Source of the DNA: CAZSDU01 sp963662525 | Lineage (GTDB): Bacteria; Bacteroidota; Bacteroidia; Bacteroidales; FEN-979 | Assembly: GCA_963662525.1 (NCBI GenBank) | Contig: OY759717.1 | Span: 2,418,001-2,482,000 of the forward strand | Length of the DNA: 64,000 nucleotides | Reading direction: 5' to 3' | Part shown: one piece after another, positions 1-8,406 of the stretch | How positions within the stretch are numbered: the stretch's first letter is position 1 | Layout of the letters: every line of letters starts with the position of its first letter | Position numbers and translations under genes: made by a program | The notes under the pieces: model-generated | Told to the model about the DNA's origin: nothing | The model's database searches: none | Seen by the model: the letters and a program-made list of their open reading frames with translations, nothing else

Positions 1-1058
1 AATACCTGAAGGAGGTAAAACCACATACTTTTGCAGCGGTTCCCAGGGTACTTGAGAAAATTTATAACCGTATTGTCGCCAAGGGGCGCAGCTTTAAAGG
101 AATGCGCAAGCGTGTCTTTTTCTGGGCTCTCCGCCAGGGACATAAATATGAGTTCGGGCAACGCAAAAATCTTTTCTTTTTTACCAGGCTGATTATTGCC
201 GACTTGCTTTTATACCGCCACTGGAGAAAAATTCTTGGGGGTAATGTCAAGGTGATTGTCTCCGGAGGCGCCTCCCTTCACCCCCGACTGGCAAGAATAT
301 TCTGGGCTGCAAGAATTCCACTGCTGGAAGGTTATGGACTGACGGAAACAGCTCCGGTGATTGCTGTTTCCCGCTTTGATAACAAGGGGGTTAAATTCGG
401 TACGGTCGGCCCTGTTTTACCGGGTGTTCAGGTTAAATTTGCCGACGATGGTGAGATCCTGGTCAAAGGACCAAATGTTATGCTGGGATACTATAATCGC
501 CCGGATAAAACAGCAGAAGTTTTTGATGCGGAAGGATGGTTTCATACCGGTGATATTGGTGTCATTGAAGATGACAGATTCCTGAAAATCACCGACAGGA
601 AAAAAGAAATCTTTAAAACTTCCGGAGGCAAATATATAGCTCCCCAGGTGATTGAACAACGATTCAGGGAATCTCCTTTCATTGAACAAATGATGGTTAT
701 CGGAGAAAACAAGCCGTATCCAACAGCGTTGATCCTTCCTAATTTTGAATTCCTTAAAAACTGGTGCGAAGTAAAACATATTCCCTTCGTAGACCGTGAT
801 AAGGTGATTCAGAACCCGCGAATCATAAGAAGAATCAAGAAAGAAGTGGAATGGTATAACCAGGATCTCGGTCAGACGGAAAAGATTAAGAAATTTCGTC
901 TTTTAGCTGAAGAATGGTCCATGGATTCAGGAGAATTATCTCCGACTTTGAAACTGAGAAGAAAATATATTCAGGATAAATATCGCAGGATCATTGAAGA
1001 AACCTACAAATCACCGGATTATGATTACAGGGTTGAAGGAGCTAATGCAGGATCTTAA
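1..1058 (+). CDS. Long-chain acyl-CoA synthetase (AMP-forming), C-terminal part
   Basis: Open at the window start: the reading frame runs unbroken from base 3, so the gene begins upstream and an internal ATG at 102 is not the start. Adenylate-forming enzyme family: activates long-chain fatty acids with ATP and CoA. Seen: the YGLTE adenine-site motif, the TGDIG motif, the hinge region ITDRKKEIFKTSGGKYI and a C-terminal lysine in GELSPTLK, where the family has its catalytic Lys. The early stretch EVKPHTFAAVPRVLEKIY is typical of the FadD15/AMP-binding branch common in Bacteroidota. The 3' end overlaps the convergent holA gene by 17 bp. Confidence 0.93.
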   Translation, partial: YLKEVKPHTFAAVPRVLEKIYNRIVAKGRSFKGMRKRVFFWALRQGHKYEFGQRKNLFFFTRLIIADLLLYRHWRKILGGNVKVIVSGGASLHPRLARIFWAARIPLLEGYGLTETAPVIAVSRFDNKGVKFGTVGPVLPGVQVKFADDGEILVKGPNVMLGYYNRPDKTAEVFDAEGWFHTGDIGVIEDDRFLKITDRKKEIFKTSGGKYIAPQVIEQRFRESPFIEQMMVIGENKPYPTALILPNFEFLKNWCEVKHIPFVDRDKVIQNPRIIRRIKKEVEWYNQDLGQTEKIKKFRLLAEEWSMDSGELSPTLKLRRKYIQDKYRRIIEETYKSPDYDYRVEGANAGS

Positions 1059-2058
1059 AGATCATCTCTTTCATTAATTCCCCGTCGGAAGCCGATGAAT
1101 TTTCAACCCCTTTTGATTTCATATCGTACTCCCTTAAAATGCTGATGATCCTGACAAGTTTTACCAGCGGGTAATTTTTTGCAGCCAGCTGGTAATCGGG
1201 TACGAAAAAAGGATTGACCGAAAGCGCTGAAGCCACGCTGTTGCGCGATTTATCAGCCAGATGGTGATAAATAAGAATTTTCGAAAAATAGGAATAGAGA
1301 ATAGGGATGACCTTCACCAGGGGATTCTCCCTGGGATTGGCAGCGAAATACAGGATGATCTGGTTTGCTTTGAGTACTTCCTTCTTCCCCAGGGCTTTTT
1401 GCAATTCAAATACATTATAATCTTTGCTGATCCCTATATTCTTCTCGACGTATTCCTCATTGATCTCGCTGCCTTCACCGACGTTGATCAGCAATTTATT
1501 CAACTCATTGGCAACTTTACTCAGATCATTCCCCAGAAATTCAGTCAACAGGAATGCCGCTTTCTGGGAGATGGTACACTTATGTTTCCCCAGGTATTCA
1601 TGGATCCAGTCGGGAATTTTATTGTCGTATAATCTTGGTGATTCAAAGGCAACCCCTGCCTTCTCAATGGCTTTATACAACGCTTTGCGCTTATCCAGCT
1701 TCCCATATTTATAACAAATAACGAGAATGGTCGATTTCAGTGGGTTTTCAACATAAGGCAGAAACTCATCCGTTTTATCCAGTTCCTGGGCTTCTTTAAT
1801 GATAAGAACCTGGTAATTGGCCATCATCGGGAAGCGCCTGGCATAACTGATCAAAGTTGCCACATCGGAATCCTTACCATAAACAATGGTCTGATTGAAC
1901 TCCTTTTCCTGGTCATTCAACAGGTTATCTTCAATAAATCCTGAGATTTCATCAATGAAATACGATTCTTCCCCATGCAACAGATAAACCGGGTAATAGA
2001 TCCTGTTCTTAAGATCCTGCATGATCTGGTCAAAACTGATGTCGTTTTTTCCAGCCAT
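1042..2058 (-). CDS. holA: DNA polymerase III subunit delta
   Basis: 338 residues, normal length for HolA, the clamp-loader subunit that opens the beta sliding clamp. Recognised by the N-terminal region (YPVYLLHGEESYFIDE), the Walker-B-like region around residues 60-110 and the C-terminal collar helices. It is followed 2 bp downstream of the AMP nucleosidase start region on the same strand, so the two are probably co-transcribed from the promoter in front of the nucleosidase. Next to an HSDR_N_2 protein, an arrangement common in Bacteroidota. Confidence 0.92.
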   Translation of the reverse strand: MAGKNDISFDQIMQDLKNRIYYPVYLLHGEESYFIDEISGFIEDNLLNDQEKEFNQTIVYGKDSDVATLISYARRFPMMANYQVLIIKEAQELDKTDEFLPYVENPLKSTILVICYKYGKLDKRKALYKAIEKAGVAFESPRLYDNKIPDWIHEYLGKHKCTISQKAAFLLTEFLGNDLSKVANELNKLLINVGEGSEINEEYVEKNIGISKDYNVFELQKALGKKEVLKANQIILYFAANPRENPLVKVIPILYSYFSKILIYHHLADKSRNSVASALSVNPFFVPDYQLAAKNYPLVKLVRIISILREYDMKSKGVENSSASDGELMKEMIFKILH

Positions 2059-2060
2059 GA

Positions 2061-2843
2061 CTATTTGTCGAAATCGAATTTCAAATGCTTGACGGTCAAT
2101 CCTTCATTGATCAACTGGTTGAGAGAGTCGATACCCATCCTGAGATGTTCTTCAGAAAACCTGGCTGTCACAATTTTATCGCTTTTCTGGGTTTTTACTC
2201 CGGGAGCAATCATGGGCTGATCGGAAACCAGGAGCAGAGCACCTGTCGGGATGCCATTGGCGAATCCCACGATGAAAAGGGTAGCCGTCTCCATATCGAT
2301 GGCCATAGCCCTTGTTTTACGTAATTCTTTCTTGAAATCCTCGTCATATTCCCATACCCTGCGGTTGGTGGTATAAACGGTACCTGTCCAGTAATCGCGG
2401 TGATGATCGCGGATGGTGGTGGAAATGGCTTTCTGAAGGTTAAATGCAGGAAGGGCCGGTACCCGGGGGTGGAAATAATCATCGGAGGTTCCTTCCCCTC
2501 GAATGGCTGCAATGGGCAGGATGAGATCGCCGACCTTGTTTTTCTTTTTCAATCCCCCGCATTTCCCCAGGAAGAGACAGGCTTTAGGAGAAACGGCGCT
2601 GAGCAGATCCATGACTGTTGCCGCATTGGGACTACCCATCGTAAAATCAATGATGGTAATATCTCCCGCGGTACAACTTGGCATGGCCTTATCTTTACCC
2701 ATAATGGGCGCGTTATTCCATTTGGAAAATAATTCCAGGTATAATTTGAAGTTGGTTAGAAGAATATATTTTCCAAACTTATCCAGGGAAGTTCCTGTAT
2801 ACCGTGGGAGCCAGTTTTCAACGATTTCCTTTTTCGTCTTCAT
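2061..2843 (-). CDS. amn: AMP nucleosidase
   Basis: 260 residues, the short AMP nucleosidase form of Bacteroidota (PNP/UDP phosphorylase fold) that lacks the N-terminal regulatory domain of the E. coli enzyme. The family hydrolyses AMP to adenine and ribose 5-phosphate. Seen: the glycine-rich phosphate-site segment LFLGKCGGLKKK and the substrate-site segment AIDMETATLF with a final conserved aspartate in SDQP. It lies head to head with the HsdR-N gene; a TATCTTTG promoter element 33 nt upstream of its start drives this gene and holA. Confidence 0.9.
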   Translation of the reverse strand: MKTKKEIVENWLPRYTGTSLDKFGKYILLTNFKLYLELFSKWNNAPIMGKDKAMPSCTAGDITIIDFTMGSPNAATVMDLLSAVSPKACLFLGKCGGLKKKNKVGDLILPIAAIRGEGTSDDYFHPRVPALPAFNLQKAISTTIRDHHRDYWTGTVYTTNRRVWEYDEDFKKELRKTRAMAIDMETATLFIVGFANGIPTGALLLVSDQPMIAPGVKTQKSDKIVTARFSEEHLRMGIDSLNQLINEGLTVKHLKFDFDK

Positions 2844-2875
2844 GCGACAAATTTATAACAGGACATTGCATATGG

Positions 2876-2883
2876 CAAAGATA
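2876..2883 (-). promoter_or_regulatory. Predicted -7 element of the amn-holA promoter
   Basis: TATCTTTG on the minus strand matches the Bacteroidota -7 consensus TAnnTTTG and would give a 5' leader of about 25-30 nt before the amn start. No convincing -33 TTTG was found at 17-23 nt. Confidence 0.5.
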
Positions 2884-2905
2884 AATGATTTGTCAGATTT
2901 TTATG

Positions 2906-2913
2906 TAAGTTTG
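2906..2913 (+). promoter_or_regulatory. Predicted -7 element in front of the HsdR-N gene
   Basis: TAAGTTTG matches TAnnTTTG. It lies only 3 nt before the first ATG at 2917, so the transcript would be nearly leaderless or translation starts at a later in-frame ATG (2920 or 2926). Confidence 0.4.
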
Positions 2914-2916
2914 TAA

Positions 2917-3393
2917 ATGATGCAAATGCAACAACTCAATCTACCGGAAGCTGGTTTTCGAACCAGGAATGGGAAAAGCGGGAAAACTGAAATTTTTGAT
3001 CCTTACCGGAGAAAATTTGTCAGGTTGACACACGAGGAGTGGGTAAGGCAGCATTTTCTTCATTATATGGTCAATCAGCTGGGCTTCCCCGCTTCACTCA
3101 TCGTGGTGGAGGCAGCCTTGATTTATAACCGCATGAAGAAACGTTTCGATATTCTGGCCTATGATCCCGGTGGAAAGCCTTGTTTGGTGGTCGAATGTAA
3201 AGCGCCTTCCATCGAAATCACCCAGGATGTGTTCGACCAGGTGGCCATGTATAATATGAGCCTGGAAGTCAGCTACATTGTAGTGACCAATGGCCTGAAC
3301 CATTTTGCCTGTTTAATTGATCATGAAAACCGAAGCTATTCATTCCTGAAAGAAATTCCGGACTTTAGACAAATGGTCAAATCTAAAATCTGA
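2917..3393 (+). CDS. HsdR N-terminal-domain (HSDR_N_2) nuclease-fold protein
   Basis: 158 residues. Matches the stand-alone family resembling the N-terminal endonuclease domain of type I restriction HsdR. A PD-(D/E)XK core is visible: RFDILAYD followed by CLVVECKA (D...E-x-K) near residues 86-104. No methylase, specificity or helicase gene is adjacent, so this is not a restriction system; in Bacteroidota it is a conserved neighbour of holA with unknown role. The last codons and the stop lie in a five-unit 7-nt tandem array, so the extreme C-terminus (KSKI) is array-encoded. Confidence 0.85.
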   Translation: MMQMQQLNLPEAGFRTRNGKSGKTEIFDPYRRKFVRLTHEEWVRQHFLHYMVNQLGFPASLIVVEAALIYNRMKKRFDILAYDPGGKPCLVVECKAPSIEITQDVFDQVAMYNMSLEVSYIVVTNGLNHFACLIDHENRSYSFLKEIPDFRQMVKSKI

Positions 3394-3413
3394 AATCTAA
3401 AATCGTAAATCGT
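3379..3413. repeat. Heptanucleotide tandem array, unit AAATCTR, 5 copies
   Basis: Five consecutive 7-nt units (AAATCTA, AAATCTG, AAATCTA, AAATCGT, AAATCGT) without gaps. The stop codon of the HsdR-N gene (3391-3393) lies inside the array. Confidence 0.9.
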
Positions 3414-3422
3414 TAGACATAG

Positions 3423-4694
3423 ATGGACCTTTTACATAACATACCCAAAAACCTGACCGATTTTTTATTGGTAACAGTATTTTCCTTGCTGATCGGGCTT
3501 TCCCAGCGGCGGCTTCACGGTCAGGCACATGATACTGACCGTACCTTCGGTACCGATCGTACATTCACTTTCATCGGTATTCTGGGATTTATTCTTTACA
3601 TGCTTGAACCGGTCAATTTTTATCTTTTTATTGGTGGAGGATTCATTCTTACAGTAATCATAGCTATTTCCTATTTTTATCATATCCGGAATTTCAACGA
3701 TTATGGCATTACCACGGTGCTGGTGGCATTTATCACCTATTGCCTGGGACCGCTATGGGCGACTCAGCCATACTGGCTTGTATTGCTGGTAGTAGTTGTT
3801 GTATTGATAGTTACTGAACTTAAAGAATCTTTTACCCATATTTCCGAAAAATTTGACCGGAACGAATTCATCACCCTGGCCAAGTTCCTGGTTATCGCCG
3901 GGGTGATCCTGCCGATGGTTCCAGATCAACCATTCATGCCAGGTTTAAACCTGACACCTTATAAAATATGGCTGGCTGTCGTGGTCATTTCCACCATCAG
4001 TTACACGAGCTACCTGTTGAGGAAGTTTGTTTTCAAACAGGCCAGCATTATCGTTTCAGGCATTCTTGGCGGATTATACAGCAGTACCGCCACCACCATC
4101 ATCCTTGCCAAGAAAAGCGCCAAAGATCCGGATAACAGGAATCAGTATGTAGCCGGAATCATCTTTGCCCTGGCCATGATGTACCTGCGCATACTGATCC
4201 TGATCTTTATTTTTTCACAGGAATTATTTTTTCATCTGTGGCTGTTTTTCATCATTATGTTCCTGATATCAACCAGCATAGGCTTGTTCACCCTGTTTTA
4301 TAAGAACAAAAATATCCATGCTTCCGGTTCATCGCCTCTGACAGATAAAAATCCCCTGGAGTTTAAGGTGGCAATGATCTTCACCGGTCTGTATATTGCC
4401 TTTTCATTTCTCACGTATTTTGTACTGAACCGCTATGGCACTTCAGGATTGAATGTGCTTTCATGGCTGGTTGGATTGACGGATATTGATCCTTTCCTGA
4501 TCAATTTATTTCAGGGACAATACAAGATTACAGGCGACGGATTGGCAAAGGCAACATTTCAGGCCATCATCAGCAACAATATCCTGAAACTTGCCTATGC
4601 CCTGTTCTTTGGAGAAAAAACTTCACGGAAATTTCTCCTGTTTGGATTTATCATCATCATCGTTGTGAATATTATCTTTGTATGGATCGTTTAA
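3423..4694 (+). CDS. MgtC/SapB family membrane protein with DUF4010 domain
   Basis: 423 residues with about twelve hydrophobic segments. The N-terminal third resembles MgtC/SapB (LTDFLLVTVFSLLIGLSQRR), the rest the DUF4010 domain (SGILGGLYSSTATTIILA and following helices). Integral inner-membrane protein; substrate unknown, family often linked to cation homeostasis by sequence only. It starts 29 bp after the HsdR-N gene, just past the tandem array, and is followed 9 bp later by the DUF3822 gene, suggesting a rightward transcription unit up to rsmD. Confidence 0.85.
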   Translation: MDLLHNIPKNLTDFLLVTVFSLLIGLSQRRLHGQAHDTDRTFGTDRTFTFIGILGFILYMLEPVNFYLFIGGGFILTVIIAISYFYHIRNFNDYGITTVLVAFITYCLGPLWATQPYWLVLLVVVVVLIVTELKESFTHISEKFDRNEFITLAKFLVIAGVILPMVPDQPFMPGLNLTPYKIWLAVVVISTISYTSYLLRKFVFKQASIIVSGILGGLYSSTATTIILAKKSAKDPDNRNQYVAGIIFALAMMYLRILILIFIFSQELFFHLWLFFIIMFLISTSIGLFTLFYKNKNIHASGSSPLTDKNPLEFKVAMIFTGLYIAFSFLTYFVLNRYGTSGLNVLSWLVGLTDIDPFLINLFQGQYKITGDGLAKATFQAIISNNILKLAYALFFGEKTSRKFLLFGFIIIIVVNIIFVWIV

Positions 4695-4703
4695 AGCAAA
4701 TTT

Positions 4704-5594
4704 ATGTCTGATTTGTTCAAAGTGGTTTTAAGTAAGGTCGACGATTCATTTGCCATCCAGGATACACGCAACTATGGATTGTATCTGCAATTGGATGAGT
4801 CGAACCTAGTGTATGCCATACTGGAGACGAAAAGCAATAAATTCCTGGCGCTTCAGCAGATGAGAAAAACCGAGTTTTCTTCACGACCGGCACCTGCACA
4901 ACCTGCCACTTTTAATGATTTCCTGAAAAACATCCTGAATGCCTTTCCCTGGTTGAAAAATCCATACAAGCAGGTGAAGATTGCCTACGAGGGAAGCAAA
5001 ACAACCCTGATCCCGGTTCCTCTTTTTGACTCCAGGGAAGCTGAAAACTACCTTAAACTGAATTTTCAGATCAAGGCGGAAGAAACGGTATTAACCGATC
5101 ATCTGGTTCCGCTCGACAATTACCAGGTTTTCTCCATTCCGGTTGCCACCCTGAACAGCCTCAGGGCCTTTTTCCCATCTGCCAGGCTGAATCATCTTTC
5201 CAGTGTTTTAACAGAGAGCATCTGGATCAATTATAAAAACAGGGTCATTGCCAACCGGGTATTTCTGCATGTCAGGGAAAAGCATTTTGACCTGATGATC
5301 TACGATGGAAGGCAAATGACCTATTTCAATTCCTTCCCTGCCGCGGGCGCTGAAGATATCGCCTATTACCTGATCTTTGTTCTGGAGCAACTGAACCTGA
5401 ACCCCGAAAACATTCATGCCGTGTTATTGGGTGCCGTCGAAAAAAACTCCCACCTGTTCGAGTTACTGACCCGGTATGTAAGGCATATTGAATTCGGCAG
5501 GCGCAATGAGGCGTTTAAATATGCCTATGTTTTCAACCAGGTTTCTCCCCAGGCATTTTATCCCTTGCTAAACTATCCCTCATGCGGGTTATAA
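4704..5594 (+). CDS. DUF3822 family protein
   Basis: 296 residues, soluble, no signal peptide. DUF3822 is a Bacteroidota family with an actin/ASKHA-like look (two-lobed, VFLHVREKHFDLMIYDG in the middle) that is typically encoded directly before rsmD, as here, where the two genes overlap by 13 bp. Function unknown; the translational coupling with rsmD is the only functional hint. Confidence 0.85.
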   Translation: MSDLFKVVLSKVDDSFAIQDTRNYGLYLQLDESNLVYAILETKSNKFLALQQMRKTEFSSRPAPAQPATFNDFLKNILNAFPWLKNPYKQVKIAYEGSKTTLIPVPLFDSREAENYLKLNFQIKAEETVLTDHLVPLDNYQVFSIPVATLNSLRAFFPSARLNHLSSVLTESIWINYKNRVIANRVFLHVREKHFDLMIYDGRQMTYFNSFPAAGAEDIAYYLIFVLEQLNLNPENIHAVLLGAVEKNSHLFELLTRYVRHIEFGRRNEAFKYAYVFNQVSPQAFYPLLNYPSCGL

Positions 5595-6121
5595 GCGGAA
5601 TATACCGTGGCAGGCGGCTTCAGCCTCCGGTTAACCTGCCGGTAAGACCCACCACCGATTTTGCCAAGGAAGGCTTGTTCAATATCCTCAATAACCTGGT
5701 CGATTTCGAATCCCTGAGAGTACTGGATCTTTTCTCGGGAACCGGAAGCATTGCCTTTGAATTCCTTTCCCGGGGCGCTATTGAAGTTACAGCCATTGAT
5801 GCCAACCATCGTTGTGTTGATTTTATCAAAAAAACGGCTGAAACTTTTGGCGCCAACAACCTTAAGCCTGTCAGGTCGAATGCCTTTGTTTTTCTGAAAC
5901 ATATGGTTGGCAGGTACGATCTGATCTTTGCCGACCCTCCTTATGAACTGGATGGAATAGAAAGCATTCCCGACCTGGTATTGAATTCAGATTTACTTTC
6001 TGCAGAAGGTCTTTTCATCCTGGAACATTCCGATAAATATAAATTTGAGCATCATCCGGCCTTCTCCCAAAAAAGAAATTACGGCAGCGTGAATTTCACC
6101 TTCTTCGACCAGAAATTATAA
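5582..6121 (+). CDS. rsmD: 16S rRNA (guanine(966)-N2)-methyltransferase
   Basis: 179 residues, the standard length of RsmD, which methylates G966 of 16S rRNA in the 30S subunit. Seen: RVISGIYRGRRL at the N-terminus, RPTTDFAKEGLFNIL, the SAM-binding loop VLDLFSGTGSIAFEFLSRGA and the catalytic tetrapeptide in FADPPYEL. The start overlaps the DUF3822 gene by 13 bp; the ATG opens the conserved MRVISG sequence, so the start is secure. Confidence 0.95.
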   Translation: MRVISGIYRGRRLQPPVNLPVRPTTDFAKEGLFNILNNLVDFESLRVLDLFSGTGSIAFEFLSRGAIEVTAIDANHRCVDFIKKTAETFGANNLKPVRSNAFVFLKHMVGRYDLIFADPPYELDGIESIPDLVLNSDLLSAEGLFILEHSDKYKFEHHPAFSQKRNYGSVNFTFFDQKL

Positions 6122-6165
6122 ATATTCACCAACCCACCCTATTGTTCAGTTCAATCCTAAGACAT

Positions 6166-7440
6166 ATGAAAAAGAAGATCAGCTTGTTTTCCTTTTTTGG
6201 GGTCATGATGTTATCCATGTTTTGCTGCCATGATCTGAAGGCGCAAAATTTTGTTTGTAAGTCTTTAGACAGGCTGAACTGGACAGAAAGGAACTATACG
6301 ATCCTTAACAAGATGATCAGTGATTATGGCCTAAACGGTAAGTATTACGAGGAAGGTAAAACTCCTTATATCGTGCTGGACTGGGATCAGACCTGTGCCC
6401 ACTTTGATGTTGAAGAAGCCATGATGCGCTATCAGCTTTTCAACCTTCATTATAAAATGACCAAAGACCAGTTCAAAAGTATTCTCAAAGACACCATCAA
6501 GGGGATTACACATCTCTCAGAGCGTTTTAATAAAATCCTGCTGGCCGATATACACGCTGACCTGATCGCTGATTATTGTTTTCTTCAGGATAACTACCAG
6601 GGGTTTCACGGAAAGATAACACTGGAAAGGATTAAAGATACACCGCATTACAAGGACTTTACCGTGAAGTTACTTTATCTGGCTGATGGTTATCTTGACA
6701 CTCCGGGTATCGGTATGGACTATGCTTTTCTTTGGGAACTTTTTTTACTTACAGGGTTTACGATTGATGAAGTGAAGACCATGGCTAAAGAGGCCATATC
6801 ATTTGAACTGGCAAACCAGATCGGCAAACAGACGCTTCACACACCTGCAGGGTTAAATGCACGGGTAGGCAGAATAAGCTGTTCGTTTAATTCCGGTCTA
6901 CGCATTTTTCCTGAAATACAAAACCTCATCTCCACCTGCAGAAGTCATGGTATTGATGCTTACATCGTATCAGCCAGTTACAAGCCGGTTGTCGAGGTTT
7001 TTTCGGGTATAGGCACTTTCGGATATAATCTGGCTTCTGATCATGTAATTGCCATGGAACTTGAAATTGGTAACGATGGAAAAATCAAGCCGGAATATAA
7101 AGCAGACTGGGTCAAAACGGTGAGGCAGGGAAAAGTTGAGGCCATCAACAGGATGATCAAAACATTGCCGGGTAAAAATCATGATCCTTTATTAGCTGCC
7201 GGCGACAGCGACGGAGATGTCGAAATGCTGACGAAATTTCCGGGGATGAAATTGTCATTGATCTGGAACAGGTCGAAGGGCGGTGACATAGGCGACCTTT
7301 GCAGACAGGCCATCGACGAATTGGGAGACAACAACCCAAGGTTCATTCTTCAGGGACGTAATGAAAACACGGGTATGGCAATTCCCGTTTCCGAATCCAT
7401 TCTTCTTGGAAAAAAGCAGCCGGAATTACTTCATAAGTAA
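6166..7440 (+). CDS. Secreted HAD-superfamily phosphatase
   Basis: About 424 residues from the ATG at 6166; an upstream in-frame TTG (6142) would only add eight residues before a good signal peptide (MKKKISLFSFFGVMMLSMF...LKAQ), so 6166 is preferred. HAD motif I is YIVLDWDQT (nucleophile D72 and general acid D74 counted from 6166), motif II is around IVSASYKPVVEV, and the acidic motif is AAGDSDGDVEM. This pattern resembles periplasmic phosphoserine/phosphorylcholine-phosphatase-like HAD enzymes. Substrate unknown. Convergent with the DUF2795 gene. Confidence 0.85.
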   Translation: MKKKISLFSFFGVMMLSMFCCHDLKAQNFVCKSLDRLNWTERNYTILNKMISDYGLNGKYYEEGKTPYIVLDWDQTCAHFDVEEAMMRYQLFNLHYKMTKDQFKSILKDTIKGITHLSERFNKILLADIHADLIADYCFLQDNYQGFHGKITLERIKDTPHYKDFTVKLLYLADGYLDTPGIGMDYAFLWELFLLTGFTIDEVKTMAKEAISFELANQIGKQTLHTPAGLNARVGRISCSFNSGLRIFPEIQNLISTCRSHGIDAYIVSASYKPVVEVFSGIGTFGYNLASDHVIAMELEIGNDGKIKPEYKADWVKTVRQGKVEAINRMIKTLPGKNHDPLLAAGDSDGDVEMLTKFPGMKLSLIWNRSKGGDIGDLCRQAIDELGDNNPRFILQGRNENTGMAIPVSESILLGKKQPELLHK

Positions 7441-7451
7441 TAAAGGATCAA

Positions 7452-7673
7452 CTAGTATTCGTCTTCGTGGAAGAAGAAATCGTCTTTGGTGGGATAATCA
7501 GGCCATATATCCTCGATGCGTTCGTAAGTTTCGCCTTCGTCTTCAATTTCCTTTAAGTTTTCCACAACTTCCTGAGGTGCGCCTGAGCGGATCGCCCAAT
7601 CGACCAGCTCATCCTTGGTAGCAGGCCAGGGAGCATCTTCAAGTTTTGAGGCCAATTCGAGTGTCCAATACAT
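7452..7673 (-). CDS. DUF2795 domain protein
   Basis: 73 residues, acidic. It matches the small DUF2795 family: LASKLEDAPWPATKDELVDWAIRSG followed by a short acidic tail ending in FFHEDEY. Strongly conserved in Bacteroidota, function unknown; a nucleic-acid- or protein-binding helical domain is plausible but not shown by the sequence. Not clearly operonic; a heptanucleotide array separates it from the cobalamin adenosyltransferase gene. Confidence 0.85.
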   Translation of the reverse strand: MYWTLELASKLEDAPWPATKDELVDWAIRSGAPQEVVENLKEIEDEGETYERIEDIWPDYPTKDDFFFHEDEY

Positions 7674-7740
7674 TTCTATGTAAGTTTTTGAAATTCTTGC
7701 AAAAGTATAAAAAATAAAATCAAAAAGTCAAGGAAAAAAA

Positions 7741-7775
7741 GATACAAGATGCAGGATGCAGGATACAGGATGATT
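7741..7775. repeat. Heptanucleotide tandem array, unit GATGCAG, about 5 copies
   Basis: GATACAA, GATGCAG, GATGCAG, GATACAG, GATGATT in register. It abuts the stop codon (7774-7776) of the adenosyltransferase gene. Confidence 0.85.
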
Positions 7776-8331
7776 ATTCTGATATCCAGGGCGTTTCCGT
7801 TGCACCAACATCTTTTCCTGTCTTTCTGGCCAGTATGAACAGATAATCCGATAAACGGTTAAGGAAACGAATTATTATATCTTCGACAGGATTGGTGTTA
7901 CTCAGGCGGATGAGCGAACGTTCTGCCCGCCGGCAAACGGTTCTTGCCACATGACAATAGGAAACAAGGGGATGTCCGCCGGGAAGGATGAAATGATGCA
8001 AAGGAGGAAGATCTTCGTTCATGGCATCGATCTCATGTTCAAGCATCAGGATATCTTCCTCTTTCAGACCGGGTAAAGGTCTGGTATCTTTTTCCGGATC
8101 ACGGGCGATCAGCGCTTCGGCAATGAAAAGGTTTTCCTGAACCCGGATCAACACATCCCGGTAGTGAGGGTTGATTTCCTGGTCGCGGATCAGTCCCACA
8201 AAGCTGTTCAGTTCATCCAGGTTACCATAGGCTTCCACGCGCTCATGGCTTTTGGGTACACGGGTTCCGCCAAGCAGCGAAGTTTCGCCCTTGTCACCAC
8301 CCTTTGTGTATATTTTGAAATCGTCGGACAT
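7774..8331 (-). CDS. Cob(I)yrinic acid a,c-diamide adenosyltransferase (PduO type)
   Basis: 185 residues, full length for the PduO/MMAB-type ATP:corrinoid adenosyltransferase that makes adenosylcobalamin in the cytoplasm. Seen: the N-terminal ATP-binding signature KIYTKGGDKGETSLLGGTRV, the segment VEAYGNLDELNSFVG, and the conserved arginine motif TVCRRAERSL near the C-terminal part. Likely supplies cofactor to methylmalonyl-CoA mutase or similar enzymes (not in the window). Encoded downstream of pckG, separated by a strong inverted repeat. Confidence 0.93.
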   Translation of the reverse strand: MSDDFKIYTKGGDKGETSLLGGTRVPKSHERVEAYGNLDELNSFVGLIRDQEINPHYRDVLIRVQENLFIAEALIARDPEKDTRPLPGLKEEDILMLEHEIDAMNEDLPPLHHFILPGGHPLVSYCHVARTVCRRAERSLIRLSNTNPVEDIIIRFLNRLSDYLFILARKTGKDVGATETPWISE

Positions 8332-8339
8332 AAATATTC

Positions 8340-8405
8340 AATTAAGAATTAGGAATTAGGAATTAGGAATCGCCTTTTAAAATTCCTAATTCCTAATTCT
8401 TAATT
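8340..8405. repeat. Perfect 25-bp inverted repeat built of 7-nt units
   Basis: Left arm 8340-8364 and right arm 8381-8405 are perfect reverse complements with a 16-nt loop; each arm is a tandem array of the unit GAATTAG. The array continues to about 8411 and contains the pckG stop (8407-8409). A transcript leaving pckG would form a long AU-rich hairpin, which could terminate or attenuate reading into the adenosyltransferase gene; there is no clear U-tract. Confidence 0.85.
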
Positions 8406-8406
8406 C

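Noticed and set aside
2917..3393. Part of a type I restriction-modification system
   Set aside because: Only the nuclease-fold domain is present; no hsdM, hsdS or helicase nearby, and the gene is a standard holA neighbour.
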